From Engraulis encrasicolus (lineage: Eukaryota > Chordata > Actinopteri > Clupeiformes > Engraulidae), in assembly GCF_034702125.1 (NCBI RefSeq), contig NC_085868.1:35215061-35279060 (forward strand): a stretch of DNA of 64,000 nt, read 5' to 3'. Each line of letters opens with the position of its first letter. Positions within the stretch are counted from its first letter, which is position 1. Made by a program: the position numbers and the translations under genes. Below, piece by piece: positions 1 to 14,100 of this stretch. The notes beneath the pieces were generated by a model that had not been told where the DNA came from, did no database searches, and was given only the letters and a program-made list of their open reading frames with translations.

Positions 1-87
<87 letters not shown>

Positions 88-455
88 TGCAAGCACACAC
101 AAAAACACAAACACGCACACACACACACACACTCACATACGAACACACATGAGCACACACACACACACATATGCACGCACACACAAAAACAGACTCACAT
201 ACACACACACGAGCGCACACACACACGTATGCAAGCACACACACACACACGAACACACATGAGCGTGCGCACACACACACACGTATGAAAGCACACAAAC
301 AAACACAAACAGACACACACACAAAAACACATGAGTGCGCACACACGTATGCATGCACACACACAAAAAACACACACACTACACACAAACACACACACAC
401 ACACACATACATATGCACGCACACACACAAACACACACACACACACATACGCATA
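1..455. repeat. CA array, pure then degenerate
   Basis: Pure (CA)n to about 82, then interrupted CA/CACG/CAAA sequence to 455. The apparent long His-Thr or Cys-Val frames here are repeat artefacts. Confidence 0.95.
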
Positions 456-642
456 CACGCACAGTTCTTTTTGTCCATTAAAACACTTACACATTGTATA
501 AAATTACCTTACTTACACATTACGTACCTTACGCAAAAATGACCCCTTCCCTTATTTGCGATAGTCAACCCTGCAATTCACCGACCTAAAGACAATCTCC
601 ACAGGCACTATGGGTTGCTGCACACAGCACTCTCCTCTTACA

Positions 643-840
643 TTAAAGGTGCACTGTGTAGGATGGTGGCCGGAGTAGGTATTGCAACTATACTGTGTGC
701 TCACTGAAACTGTGCTGCCTACTGCCAAGTTTCATCGTTTCATGAATATTAACTAAATCATGAATGAATATTAACTAGTATGACCAAAGTACGCTAAATT
801 TTACTACTAAAATGTCCACTTGTGGAAATGGAGAAGTTAC
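643..840 (+). mobile_element. TTAA-type short element, left part only
   Basis: Begins TTAAAGGTGCACTGTG and shares the following ~190 bp with the full copies at 13363 and 59968. The homology runs into a CA array at about 889; no right end was found. Confidence 0.6.
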
Positions 841-884
841 ATCACACACGTCACACACGTGTGCAGACATGCACAAATGCAGAC

Positions 885-1015
<131 letters not shown>

Positions 1016-1134
1016 TGGTTGTGTGGTTACTGTCAAGTACATCTGCATAAGTGTGAGATGAGATGAGGGTGCTAATTGAAATGAAAACTGCCGCCACTCC
1101 AGCTATTGAAAGTTGTTGTGTCTTTCTCTCCCTG

Positions 1135-1300
<166 letters not shown>

Positions 1301-1391
1301 GGTGGTAAGAGAGAGAGAGAGGAAGAGAGAGAAAGAGAGAGACAGAGAAAGTTAGTGAGAGGAAAAGATAGCGAGTGAGTGTGTATTTGTC

Positions 1392-1495
<104 letters not shown>

Positions 1496-1610
1496 TGTGT
1501 GTACTGTATGTGTGTGCCTGTGTTCCATCTCCACGAAGATGTGCTCTTAAGTGGAGTCTGCAAGATGATTACAGCGCTCTAATTAGTTCAATTACCACTT
1601 AGCAGTGACG

Positions 1611-1800
<190 letters not shown>

Positions 1801-1938
1801 TGTTAAGTGGGAACACATGACACACTAGTATGAAGTACTAGCACTTCTCAGTGTAAGCCTGTAGAGTACCGAGATTTTCCAGGGTGTACCTGTATATAAT
1901 ACTGCATTTCAACATTTTTTTGCCACTTACAGTGAAGC

Positions 1939-2141
<203 letters not shown>

Positions 2142-2702
2142 CTTTTTGGAGCTTTTAACCATTTTACATTTTCAGTGCAGAAGCAGTGTGTCCAGTCTAC
2201 CACTAGATGGCCTCAGAGCCACTTAGAATAAATGGAAAGTTCCATCACATCCCTATTTGGACGAGGTGCACGCACAGCACACACAACAGTCTTCACATGA
2301 AGCACAATATGCACACTAACAAATACAATGATTAGAAAAAATATCAACAGGTGACTTGCAAATTTTAAAAAGGGTACACTGTATTTTTGTAAATGTATCA
2401 GAAATGTATGTTTTTCTTATTTCCTTCTTTCTTCACAATGTTGTTATTCATATATACTGTATATATAAAACACTGTAAGCTGTGGTGCGCTGAGCTGCGC
2501 TAAAATACCCACACCTTGTACGTGTAGTTGAGCATGGAGACAGATCCAGGGTTGTGTATGGCCGGGGGTCATGGGGTCATCCCCCCCCCCCCCCCCCCAC
2601 CCCCTCCTCCTCTTCTCCACCATCCTGTCTCAATAGTACAGTGAAAGCTCAAAAGCCACTGTGAGGTGATAATGAGTTGTACTCTGGGTTGTAGAGTAAA
2701 AG
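2142..2702. other. Intergenic, nothing recognised
   Basis: AT-rich non-coding sequence with a poly-C run at 2581. No exon or element ends found. Confidence 0.6.
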
Positions 2703-2731
2703 GGAACTGTACTGTACTGTACTGTACTGTA
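2703..2731. repeat. (ACTGT)n short array
   Basis: About five ACTGT units just outside the left end of the candidate 3-kb element. A poly-C run lies at 2581-2598. Confidence 0.8.
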
Positions 2732-5727
2732 ACCGGGGGATTACACCGGCCGCAACCTGAGCGAGGCGAGTGACAGAGAGTGGCTACACTCGCAGCGTGT
2801 CGGGCGATTCAAGGCGACTACGACGTAGAAATCGACTCTTTCCAGCTGTTTTTCATGTAAAGGGGCCACACTTTTTTCTACATGGCCAGTGATGTAACTT
2901 GATATACAAAATCACATACAGACCAGAATAGAGCGTGAATATAGTGTTATGTGTATATTCATATAATATTAACCAACCAACATACAGGACGAAGTGAGCC
3001 ACCTACCTCCCAAGAGCCCCATCTCAGTGATCCTTTGTTGTATCACGCACCCACTACAATCTGATAAGATAGCTTTTACAAAACACGCAGGACTATGGCT
3101 CATGGTAGGCTATTGCAACATCATCTCAATGTTTTTCTCCCATTATTTCTCTGCCATGCACAGTACATAAGGTTACACTTATTTTTCATTCTTAACTTAT
3201 TCTCAACCTATTGTACATAGATGAAAGGCGGGGAAGAAGGGGGAAAGAAGGGGCAAGGGCTACTACATGAACTTGTGGGTGCACTGAAACAACTTTTACT
3301 TTCATGATAAACAGGGTTCGAAGTCATATCCACAAAGAAACCCACAACATGTTTAGCAATAGATATCAATGTTTTACTTACATTTTCATGCCATTTCGCA
3401 AAACCACTGCTGCCTTCAGACGCTCGCCAGACCAACCAACTACCTCGGCCACCTTGTCCCAGGTGGAAGCCTTTTGTATGGGTCTCTGTACATAAACAGA
3501 ATTGAATTGTACAGGGCAGGGTGATCTTGTACACATGTGATTAACTTTTCAGTCATTAGGGAATGGAAATATTACCGTATTGAATGTGTGTGGATGTGTG
3601 GTATGAGTGTGGATGTGTGTGCTGTACAGAAACAAAATGGTGGACGCCGTGGTATGGAACTAAAGTTATGCTGCTTGTACCCGATGGGGCGGATATGAGA
3701 GACGGATGCAAGCATTTCAATTCGGTTTGGCTGTCGCCGAGCACCTTCATAGCTCATTTGCATATTATTGCCAGAGCTTCAACTACAAATTGTCATTCTA
3801 GTTGCGCGAATTGTCTGTTGTCGCGCAAATCGCCAGCGATCCAATACAAAGTGTTACGATGTAAAGGGTCAGGAAGCGGACAGAACAGTACAGTCCACTA
3901 TCATATCCACATCACACGGGGGAGACACAACTTGTTACTTATAAAAGGTAGGGGTTCAGAGGTCACAGGGAGTTTCCGGAGCGAGACCTCAGGAGAGGTG
4001 GCTCTCGCGTGCTAGCCGGGCCTGTTAGGCAGTGAGCAGGCAATTTGGAGAAAACACTTGCCAAGAGGCTTGTTGAACACGGGCTGGATATTTAGAGACT
4101 GTCTCATACAGCTTTTGCAATACATGAAGACTTTGTGATTTTAAGAACTGCCCGTGGGGTTTTCCCCGCAAACCTTGAACGTTGAAGAGGAGCACCTGAG
4201 AAGAGGCGCTGAGCTTGCGTTGGTCGCCTACCGAGGGCTTAAAGATTGTGGTGGCCCAGTGAACTCGAGGGTTGTCGCGTGAACACTTGGACTAGAGGTA
4301 AACGCTGTGCTCTCTCCCTAAAAACATGCATACATTTAGATCATACACTCATACTGCCACGCTAATGCACACATAACTGTAGGAGTTAGTCAGGCCCAAC
4401 TAGCTACCTTATGTAGCATAATGGGTGCTTGTTCCTTTAAGCACTGGTGCCATGTGACCGGTGGGCACCACCAATTGCCTGCATAGGAATTGTTTTAAAA
4501 GCCGGGCACTGCCTATGGCACGGGCGCGGCAGATTTGTGCGTTGGCATCAAAACGATTGTTGTGTTTGGGAGCACATCGGATCGGTATGAATTGTGTCCT
4601 TTACTGGCAGAGCTGCGTTGTCCAGCTGAAATGGTCTTAGGACTCTTGTTTTTGGTATGTAGCCTATGTCTAACGTCTTCCCACTCCAGAGAGTGTAGAT
4701 TAACTTGGCTTGTGTATCTCACTGATGCTAAATTACTTTACCAGGTAGCCTGGTCTGCGTCTCTGGTGTGCCCGCCCTGCTTTACTACAGGCTTTGCCAC
4801 ATCGATCCTGGTATGTCCTCCCCTATACCCTTTAATGATGAATGAAGTTACGATTGTTATCTTATGTGTGTGTTCACTTGTGTGTGTGCAGGCAGCCGGT
4901 GGAGTCGTATGCCTACGTGAGGCTCTCGGCTGAGGCGAGCCGCTGCTTTGTTCTGTGGAGTACCTGGTGACGCGCGCCGATGGCCCGTGCGTAAAGAGAC
5001 TGACTTGTTCCACTTTTGGCGAGTGTGGTGCGCCTGTGGTCTGAATGTGTGCGCACTGTTTCTGGCTGTGCCCGCGTGAGCTGGGCAAGCGAACGCACGT
5101 ATGTGTGGATTTGTTTCCTTTTCTTTTTGTTTATTTGAAGTTGATGTTCTGTTTGTAGCGCAACTGCTCTTGTAATCAGGCCTGCCCCCCCTGTATCACC
5201 CCAGCCCAATTGCTTAGTGTTTGCAGTGCTAAACGTGTGTACTTTTTCTGCATGTCGATTGTACCTAACCTATATTTGCCACATTGAGTGTCTTTGCTGT
5301 CTCTGACCTGTAGTCTACGGTAAATTTGCTTCTGGGCTTGGGTAATCACTAGGTCATTTTGGCTGATTTCAAGTAGGACTGTGCGCTAGCCATTTGTCTT
5401 TTGTTTGTTTAAGCATTTTAGTGGACAATTTAAACGAATTGTATTTTCTTTATTAACATACTGTGTACAAATAAAAGAAGAGTGTACTGTTTCCCGAACC
5501 CGGTCTCTGTCTTTCACGAACCTCTGTGCCTTGTTATTACTGGTTTAAATCAAAATATATTCTGGGGTGGAAGTCCCCCAGTGGCGTAGTCGTGCATTTT
5601 AAATATTAGAAGTTGGTAATTATCTTGGGTAAATAAAACCAAAATCTCCACTCTGCTACACTTACAAAAGTCAATTACTTCCGTTGCTCGCCTCGCTCAG
5701 GTCGCAGCAGGTGTATTCGTGCGGTAA
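2731..5727. mobile_element. Candidate 3-kb inverted-repeat element
   Basis: The left end has TACACCGGCC then CAACCTGAGCGAGGCGAG (2738 on). The right end, read in reverse, has TACACCTGCTG then CGACCTGAGCGAGGCGAG, 26 of 29 positions alike. No target duplication or transposase was identified. The interior contains promoter-like and polyadenylation-like signals and one segment repeated at 5950-6105. Confidence 0.4.
3755..5476 (+). other. Promoter-like to polyadenylation-like stretch, no clear product
   Basis: An octamer-like ATTTGCAT near 3757, TTATAAAAG near 3938, a donor-like CTAGAGGTAAAC near 4295, and AATAAAAG at 5470 lie in order on the plus strand. The stretch 4378-5660 has TGTAG...CTACA ends like a long terminal repeat but lacks a matching target duplication. 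No long reading frame. It could be a non-coding transcript, or a retroelement leader or LTR. Confidence 0.25.
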
Positions 5728-5883
5728 GAGATAACTGTACAGTAAGCAGCTGCAGGGCTACACTGGGCCCTAAAAAATGCCTGGGCATCTTTGGCGTAGC
5801 CAATGTGGGGGACCACATCGGTCCATGAGGACTGGTGGTCCAGTGGGAAAACGCCCTTTATGCCAGATTACAAAATGCTTCCT

Positions 5884-5948
5884 GTAATTCTCTCTCTTGC
5901 TCTCTCGCTCTCTCGCTCTCTCGCTCTCTCTCTCTCTCTGTCTCTCTC
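5884..5948. repeat. (CT)n imperfect array
   Basis: CTCT with TCG interruptions, left flank of the repeated segment at 5950. Confidence 0.9.
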
Positions 5949-5949
5949 C

Positions 5950-6105
5950 AGGCCGTGAGCAGGCAATTTAGAGAAAACACTTGCCGAGAGTCTTGTTGAA
6001 CACGGGCCGGATATTTAGAGACTGTCTCATACAGCTTTTGCAATACATGAAGACTTTGTGATTTTAAGAACTGCCCGTGAACGCTGAAGAGGAGCACCTG
6101 AGAAG
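5950..6105 (+). repeat. Second copy of the segment at 4026-4205
   Basis: GTGAGCAGGCAATTT through GAGGAGCACCTGAGAAG is about 95% identical to 4026-4205, apart from about 25 bp missing after CTGCCCGTG. It is flanked on both sides by (CT)n arrays. Confidence 0.65.
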
Positions 6106-6106
6106 A

Positions 6107-6107
6107 T

Positions 6108-6186
<79 letters not shown>

Positions 6187-6200
6187 ATCTCTCTATCTCT
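6107..6200. repeat. (CT)n array
   Basis: About 36 CT units followed by ATCT variants; right flank of the repeated segment at 5950. Confidence 0.95.
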
Positions 6201-6675
6201 TTCACGAAAACACACAGACACGTGTACTGTATGCGTGCATGTTCTATGCCTGTTTTTTTCTCATTATGGTGCATTCATTCACATGCCAGGACTCTACTAG
6301 GATTCCCGTCGAGAGAACTCTTCGCTGTGAGAAGAGAATAAAGAAACAAACACCTCTCAGTTCATAGCACCATTGCCTATATTAACCGTTTATCTCCGCT
6401 CCCGAGTGAAAAAACTCCAGGCTCCAGGCCACTGCTGGTCAAATGTCATGATGCCACTATCTGTGTGAAAGCCTGTTTTCCCCTGATTAATTTGATATAA
6501 CCCACTTGATTGTACACCCTTGTGGAGAGGCACGGCAGGGGCCTAATATAGTCACTTGCCCTATAAAGAGTTAAAGATGGATAAATGGGTTGCTCCATCT
6601 AAATTGTAAGATGGTCTTTAACGCCAAAAACAGAAACTACAACAGCAAAACAACAGCATTGGCAGCATTGTCTAG

Positions 6676-7503
6676 CTGCCCAATGGGAAGTGGCCTGTAT
6701 GCCAGATTACTAGTCCAGCCCCACTGGAAAATGCCCTGTATGCCAGATTACTAGTCTAGCCCCAATGGGAAAATGGCCTGTATGCCAGATTACTAGTCCA
6801 GCCCAACTGAGAAATGCCCTGTATACCAGATTACTACTCTAGCCCCAATGGGAAATGCCCTGTATGCCAGATTACTACTCTAGCCCCAATGGGAAATGCC
6901 CTGTATGACAGATTACTAGTCCAGCCCCAATGGGAAATGCCCTGTATGCCAGATTACTAGTCCAGCCCCACTGGGAAATGCCCTGTATACCAGATTACTA
7001 GTCTAGCCCCAATGGGAAATGCCCTGTATGCCAGATTACTAGTCCAGCCCCAATGGAAAATGCCCTGTATGCCAGATTACTAGTCCAGCCCCAATGGGAA
7101 ATGCCCTGTATGCCAGATTACTAGTCCAGCCCCAATGGGAAATGCCCTGTATGCCAGATTACTAGTCCAGCCACAATGGGAAATGCCCTGTATGCCAGAT
7201 TACTAGTCTAGCCCCAATGGGAAGATGCCCTGTATGCCAGATTACTAGTCCAGTCCTGCTGCAAAATGCCCTGTATGACAGATTACTAGTCCAGTCCTGC
7301 TGCAAAATGCCCTGTATGCCAGATTACTACTCTAGCCCCAATGGGAAATGCCCTGTATGCCAGATTACTAGTCCAGCCCCAATGGGAAATGCCCTGTATG
7401 CCAGATTACTAGTCCAGCCCCAATGGGAAATGCCCTGTATGCCAGATTACTAGTCCAGCCCCAATGGGAAATGCCCTGTATGCCAGATTACTAGTCCAGC
7501 CCT
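6676..7503 (+). repeat. 41-bp minisatellite, about 20 copies
   Basis: The unit reads ACTAGTCCAGCCCCAATGGG then AAATGCCCTGTATGCCAGATT. Copies differ by a few bases; two carry TCCTGCTGCAA instead of CCCAATGGGAA. A diverged single unit lies at 5838-5870. Any reading frame across it is repeat-driven; 41 is not a multiple of three. Confidence 0.9.
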
Positions 7504-7762
7504 GAGCAGCAGCATTCAGCAGGAGGCATGTGCTTCACAGCAGGACAGTGCGGTAACAACTTAGAATGACTACGCCTTAAAAGCTTTATAAACACTTCAT
7601 AAATATTGAACTAATTATCAAAAAAACATTCGCAAATGTTTGTACTGTAAATGAGCAAGAAATCAGTAGAAGTTCATTCCCACTCCACTGAGCAGTTGTA
7701 GTTTGGCTCTTATTCATGAACAAACATTTGTAAAGGTTTAGTTTATTATCAGGTCATTGATT

Positions 7763-7870
7763 AGGTTAGATTAGATTAGATTAGATTAGATTAGATTAGA
7801 TTAGATTAGATTAGATAGCCTTTATTGTCTCCAAAGGGAAATTACAATTACCATTACTTGTTACAGCCAA
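7763..7870 (-). mobile_element. LINE 3' end with ATTAG tail
   Basis: On the minus strand a TTTCCCTTTGG...AATAAAGGCTA 3' end is followed by a (TAATC)n tail (7763-7816 on plus). This is the usual 3' signature of fish LINEs that end in short tandem repeats. The body upstream is not recognisable. Confidence 0.5.
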
Positions 7871-8183
7871 CATGAAGACATAAAGCACACATACATGCAC
7901 ACTCAAACACTAATACTGTTAGAAAACACAAGCCTGTACTCACACAATAAGCCATACAAACACACCAACAATCACATACTACTACACTGTACACAGTAAT
8001 TAACGTTCATGAGATCTTTATAAAGCTTTTTAGAGGTAAGTGTTACTGACAGTGCTTCTATGAAGGAGGATCTGGAGCACACCGCAGACTGAGGTTTCAA
8101 TGCTACTACCTCATCTTCAGACTGCTACTCTGACCGTTGTTGCCAATCTCGGTACAGAAAAAAGGCAGCTTTTTTTGTCCTGC

Positions 8184-8341
<158 letters not shown>

Positions 8342-8574
8342 GGGTTTTTTTTCCAACCTTGTCTGAAGACTGTAGACCACAATCTACATCAATGCAAACT
8401 GCCACCAGAATTAAGGGTTTTGGCTTTCAGAATAAGCGTAGCAGGTTCAGATTCACTTTTACTTTTTTCAAGCTTGACTTGCCTGTACTTTGTTTTTACC
8501 TCACACACATTTGAAGACCGGTTTGTGTTATGTTTAATATATTTTCCTTTTACTAACACACTTACTTTTATCAC

Positions 8575-8742
8575 ATGGTGTGTGTGACTGTGTGTGTGTG
8601 TGTGTGTGCGCACGCGCGCGCGGCCTGCATGCACGAGTGTGTGTGTGTGTGTGCATACGTGCACTGTTTGTAAGAGACAGAGAGAGAGTGTGTGTGTGAG
8701 TGAGTGACTGTGTGTGTGTGTGTGTGTGTGGGGGGGGGGGGT
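8575..8742. repeat. GT-rich degenerate array with poly-G end
   Basis: GT, GC and GA dinucleotide blocks ending in a run of G at 8731-8740. Low complexity, no gene. Confidence 0.85.
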
Positions 8743-10240
8743 ACAGTTAATTATTCTTTAGCTATTGCTAATGTTAATATGAACGGAAGTCAAGACATTT
8801 TAGAAGGGGCTGGGTATACTTTTTGTAATTGCTTGTTTTGTAACTCTGCAGTGAATGTAAAAAGGTTAGTGGGTTGTGGTCGGCATACAGCACCACCGGC
8901 CACCGGCCCGGGCGTGACCCACCCCCCACATCAAAACGCTGTCTTGGTTCTTTTATATTGTGTTATCTGTAAACCAGACCTGTGTTATCTGTTATTTGTG
9001 TTATCTATGTTTTCATTTTTTTAACTTATGACTCACTTGATACACATCTACCTGAAACCAGGGGGTGGAGGTGACGGTAGGCAGTAGGCAAAGACAGAGC
9101 CAAAGACTGTGGTTAGCAAGCGGAAACAGACCTTGCAGCCTACTTTCAAACACGTCATGTGGTTACACCAAGTGGTTTGACCCATTTTGTGTGTTTTTTT
9201 CCACCTCTTCAACCCACCACTTTATACTGACATTTACACAGCCATGTGTGAACGAGTCTAGTGCACATACTTGCTAGAGCTATCAGAGTGCCAGGCATAA
9301 TACTTTAGGTAGTGGGCAGATAATGGAGCTCTCACTAATATTTTACACCATTGTTTGTGTCTACCGCGACCTCAACATTAAAGTTTGAAAGATTTCCACT
9401 TGCGGATCTGTCAATATTGCCCCTTCTGTGTCAGGTGTTCTCCTTTGATATAAAATTGATATAAAATACCACATAGAAAGGCATTGGTGCACAAAATGTG
9501 CACACGCATGTGTATCTCGCAACAATTATGTCCAAGGCCTTGACACATTAACTAGCCTAATTTAACACAGTGTCGCAACACGACAGGTGGCCCAGGCGAG
9601 CTGTGTGCAGATGGTCCTATACTCAGCTTTTAATGGACATACTCTGTCGCTTCTATCGCTCTCTGTTGCAACACTCCAGAGATTCTCTGTTATTTAATCT
9701 TGTCACAGTCGATGCCTTTGCTCGGTAAGTAGTAGTTAATTATGAGGTGTCCCCTTGGCAATAGGTCTCACATCATCAATGAAAGTTTATACATAGGACC
9801 TACAGTATTTCACCTTGCACACATAGGCATGCATAAATTGAAAGGAGGTGGTGCTTCGGCACCAAAAGATGCCCGGAACTGGACAAAAAATGCCCTTTTG
9901 AAAGTATTTTTATGATCATTCTGATTGTTCTTATTATTAGGCTTATTATTATTAGGCCTTTCATTATTATTATTATTTTAGTATGACTGTGTGGACCATG
10001 CTGACATGATCATTTAGAAACACTTGCCAATAAAAAGTGTGCAAAAAGAATGCTCCAATATGCGCTCCGCCCCCTCTGACAGCACACCTCTCTCCCTTTG
10101 TCAATTTAAACTTTTCGTATCTCAATGTGGTGGTCAAAATCCATCACAAGGCCTAAACTTCGATAGGGCTCTTTTCAAATGCAAGAAAAAAAATATTGAA
10201 TGAAGGCCTTAAGCCCAATTTAAAATGGGCCTTTAAAATG
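8743..10240. other. Intergenic, nothing recognised
   Basis: Unique-looking sequence without splice-flanked open frames. A short word block (CACAATCTACATCA, GCAAACTGCCA) at 8378-8410 recurs at 10970-11000. Confidence 0.5.
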
Positions 10241-10244
10241 TGTG

Positions 10245-10248
10245 TACC

Positions 10249-10284
<36 letters not shown>

Positions 10285-10616
10285 TGTGTTTGTGTGTGTG
10301 CAGGGTCGGTGCTAGGCATAGACAAACCAGGTGGTCGCCTAGGGTGCCAAATGTCTTGGGGGCGCCAAGCCCGACAGAAATAAAACATTAAGCAAAATAA
10401 AGCATTAAGTTTCATATTGACAATTATTATTGATTATGAATGAGTACATATGTAGGTAGTAGATCAACTGTGCTCGATCAGATGTATGACATATGTCAAT
10501 TTCTAATTCCACCAAAAAGCAAAGAGTGGTGCTCGCCTAGGGCACCAAATTGACTATAACCTGCCCTGTGTGTGTGTGTGTGCGTGCGCGCGCGCGTGTG
10601 TGTGTGTGTGTGTTTA
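10245..10616. repeat. GT/GCGT array interrupted by a hAT-like element
   Basis: (TGCG)n at 10251-10285 and GT at 10289-10300 on the left, GT/GC at 10569-10616 on the right. The 268-bp element between them inserted into one array. Confidence 0.8.
10301..10568. mobile_element. hAT-like short element within a GT array
   Basis: Begins CAGGGTCGGTGCTAGGC and ends CTATAACCTGCCCTG. Inverted CAGGG/CCCTG ends and TGTGTGTG on both sides fit an 8-bp target duplication, but the GT array makes that test weak. Confidence 0.5.
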
Positions 10617-10694
10617 TGTGTGAGCTGTTGCTCACTATCTAGTGGCTTGGGGGACACAAGTGGCTGCCTGCCTAGACTGGTGACAAGATGAGCC

Positions 10695-10697
<3 letters not shown>

Positions 10698-10788
<91 letters not shown>

Positions 10789-10866
10789 TGTGCGTGTGCG
10801 TGTGCGCGTGCGTGCATGCGTGCATGCGTGCGTGCGTGCGTGTCTACCTGCCTGCGTGCGTGCGTG
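10698..10866. repeat. (GT)n then GCGT-rich array
   Basis: About 44 GT units to 10787, followed by GCGT/GCAT units. Confidence 0.95.
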
Positions 10867-11160
10867 TTTTCAGCTTATTTCTCCTTTCTGAAGACCACAA
10901 ACTTTCAATCTGTGTGTGCGTGCATACGTGCGTACGTGCATTCAGCTTCTTTTTTCTGAAAACCAAAGATCACAATCTACATCAGAGCAAACTGCCATCA
11001 GAATTTGGGGTTTTTTCGATTTGCATCTAACATCCACAAACCCATTGCAACACACCAGGAAATGATGATGGAAAACCGCCCACCCTCTTTTGAAAGAGCT
11101 AGAGCCCATCAGCGCTTTTCTTTCACTCTTCCCCCACCACAGACTGAATGCCTTGCCGTC

Positions 11161-14100
11161 ATGGCCGACACTGACAACTTTCTGAGACGGCTCTTCATCA
11201 GGATGAACATTGTGTACATAGTAAGTTTCAGTCATTGTAGCACATTACATTACATTACATTACATTCATAAAGGTTGGAGCAGGCTTCACCCAACAAATA
11301 TTCTCTTCTTTTAAGGGTGCTGACCAAAATATTGTAAAACTGAAAAATAAGAGAAGGTCACACCATGCATAGGTTTCTTTAGGCCTATTACACAGACGCG
11401 TTTCGGCGTTCTGCCTTCCTCAGTGTGCATTAAATTGCATTGCATTGCATTGAAATACATTACTTTACAGTCATTGGAACTGGATGCATGTTCTTGAAAT
11501 ATTTTGGACATTTTTTTTAATGATGCCCTATTTATTGTGAGACCATGCCTTTCGCATACCGTTACACACTTAAAGCATGTCAATACATACAGTAGACCTA
11601 CTGTTGATCTGTTTATGGCAAGAAACTGACTAGATGGCAGATGTGACAGTTTATTGTCCAATTCCTACCAGCTTCCCATTTAAATTTTGCATTTATATCG
11701 GGGTGATGGTCTGGCACGTGTTTGAACTCATATCTTGTCTCTATGTACAGATTTTTGCATGTGTGGTTTTCACATTAGCTATTGTGCTGGACGGCTACCT
11801 TCGAAATAATTACAGTCAGGTAAATATGGCCTAATTAATTTAATTTGATTCATTTGATTATTTGAGAAATATGTATGCTGCTGTAGCTAAATCTCACATT
11901 TCTCATATTTGTCATGTTACAAAGACTGTGAAAGTGAATTTCAGTTGTTTCGTCCATACTTTTCTTAAAGGGCTACCACATGATTGCATGGATACAGACG
12001 TCTGTTTGGTTGCTGGGTATTGGTATATTGCTCGTGGCCAGCCTGGGTATCTATGGAGCCAAAAAAGAGAAAAAGTGGCCATTCATAATGGTAAGAAGAA
12101 TAATAAGAAACAGTTATATTCATAACTATTCATTCATGCATTTCATAGAGTATGTTAAATTAAAGCAGACACCAGAGGTAAGGGAAAATAAATAAATACA
12201 TGAATAACACAATAATCCAACCATACTACCGGAAACAATAATACCAACAATAATAGCTATAGATACATATTAAGACACTACCAATAGATCAGATTTAGTG
12301 AAAAAAAAAAAATCTTTACTTCATTGGGTTCAGTTTTATTTAAAATTGAAGGCCATTTTACAAAATCTCAAATCTGAAATAGATATGGAACGTTTGTCTT
12401 TTATGTAAGGAACCACTGTTAGCATTGGAGGCTAAGCACCCCTAAAGATCAGGGTCTTAAGGGCCGTACACACACGTTGCTGCTAGTTACTCGCTCAGCG
12501 AATGAACTCAATAGAATGTCAATGTATTCCAGCGAGACTAGCAGGCGAGTAGGCGAGTACTGTACAAGCGATGCGATGTGGGCGGATCCCGAGTTGAAAA
12601 TATTTTATCTTCGAGCGAGGCGAGTAAGCAAGTAACCAATTGGACTTCTCGCCTGTTCATTGGCAGTTGAAGCCGCGGGAACTTTCAGCGAACGTTCCAT
12701 GAAAGAGAGGCGAGTAGGCGAGCAAGCGAGAAGCTGGTAAATAGCAGCGATGTGTGTGTACGGCCCTTTAGTTTTTAAATACAACTTATAGCATGTTTTT
12801 CTATACATCAACGACTGAGAGGCTGAGTTTTCATAGGCTGAGGGCACCTTTTCCCAACAGGGCTTGGGAATTTAGTGGGCGTTTTTTTGCAGATGCCTTA
12901 GGCATAAATGGGTTAAAATACTGTATCTGCTGCAATTTCTTTGAAAACAGACCACCCTTTCCATCACTCACCAGCTATCAGACCTCATTGCAACACATGC
13001 CTCAGGGTCAAAGACGAAACAGGGTTTTCAGGACTCAAAAAAAAACTGTTCCCTGACCAAATTTGTCAACTTTTTTGGGTACATTGGAGTGTAGTTAATT
13101 AAGTGTAATAAAGTTTATTATTTTCTGTTCAGTAAATAGTAAGCAACATGCATTTTAAAATGTCATTAAGAGTAATACGGTGTAATACAGGTGGTAATGC
13201 AAAAAACATATGGATGACCTAAAAAAAAAACTGAAATAAGATACATAACATAGTAAAGGGCTATATTTAAGGTATTCATCAAACTTAAAATGTTCTAGTA
13301 AGAGGCATTTGGAAATATTTTTTACAGTAGTCTTTCACCAAGTGCATTTTACCCATTTGGCTTTAAAGGGACACTGTGCAGGAAATGGTCAAAAAAGGTA
13401 CTGCAACTATGCTGCTCATTGAAACTGGGCTGCCTGTTGCCAAATTTGATCTTTACATGAAAGTTTACTTAGTAATACACAAATATGTTCTACTATGGTC
13501 CAAGTACAGTCATTTTTGCAGATAAAAATGGCTATTTTTGGAAATTCAAAATGGCGGACTATGGAGAAGTATGAAAAGTGCAATTTTTCCAGTCATAATG
13601 AATACTTAGAATTTGATGCTGGTGGTAAACATTCATGAAAAAGGTAACATTAGTGAATGGGCAGCATGAATTCTGGAAATAAACAACTAAAAATCTCACA
13701 CAGTGTCCCTTTAAGAAGTTTTTCCACCGAAGAGAGAATCAGTTTAAAATACACAAAGTGTTATTTTCTTTGAAGGCCTCATTTTTCCCCTCTATTCATT
13801 TGAAATAGCAGGAAAAAAGGTCTTCAAAGAAAAGAACACGGTCCCTAAAGTCAAATATGGCAGAGTTTCCCTGATGTTTTGAGGCTGCTTTGCTGCCTCT
13901 GGCACTGGACTGCTTGACCGCGTGCATGAAATTATGAAGTCTGAAGACTATCGACTAATTTTGCAGCATAATGTAGGAGACCACCCCTGAATCCCATAGA
14001 AAACCTATGGAGAGATCTCAAAATGGCAGTGTGAAGAAAGCAACATTCATATCACCTCAAGGATGGTCTAAAATTCCAACAGAGTGTTGTAGGAAAATCA

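Noticed and set aside
4378..5660. Complete LTR retrotransposon
   Set aside because: TGTAG/CTACA ends and internal signals are suggestive, but there is no second LTR, no clear primer-binding site and no matching target duplication.
7217..7453. Frame reading CPVCQITSP repeats
   Set aside because: It is produced by the 41-bp minisatellite. The period is not a multiple of three and the frame persists by chance only.
6676..7503. CRISPR-like array
   Set aside because: The units are directly contiguous with no unique spacers, in vertebrate-type DNA.
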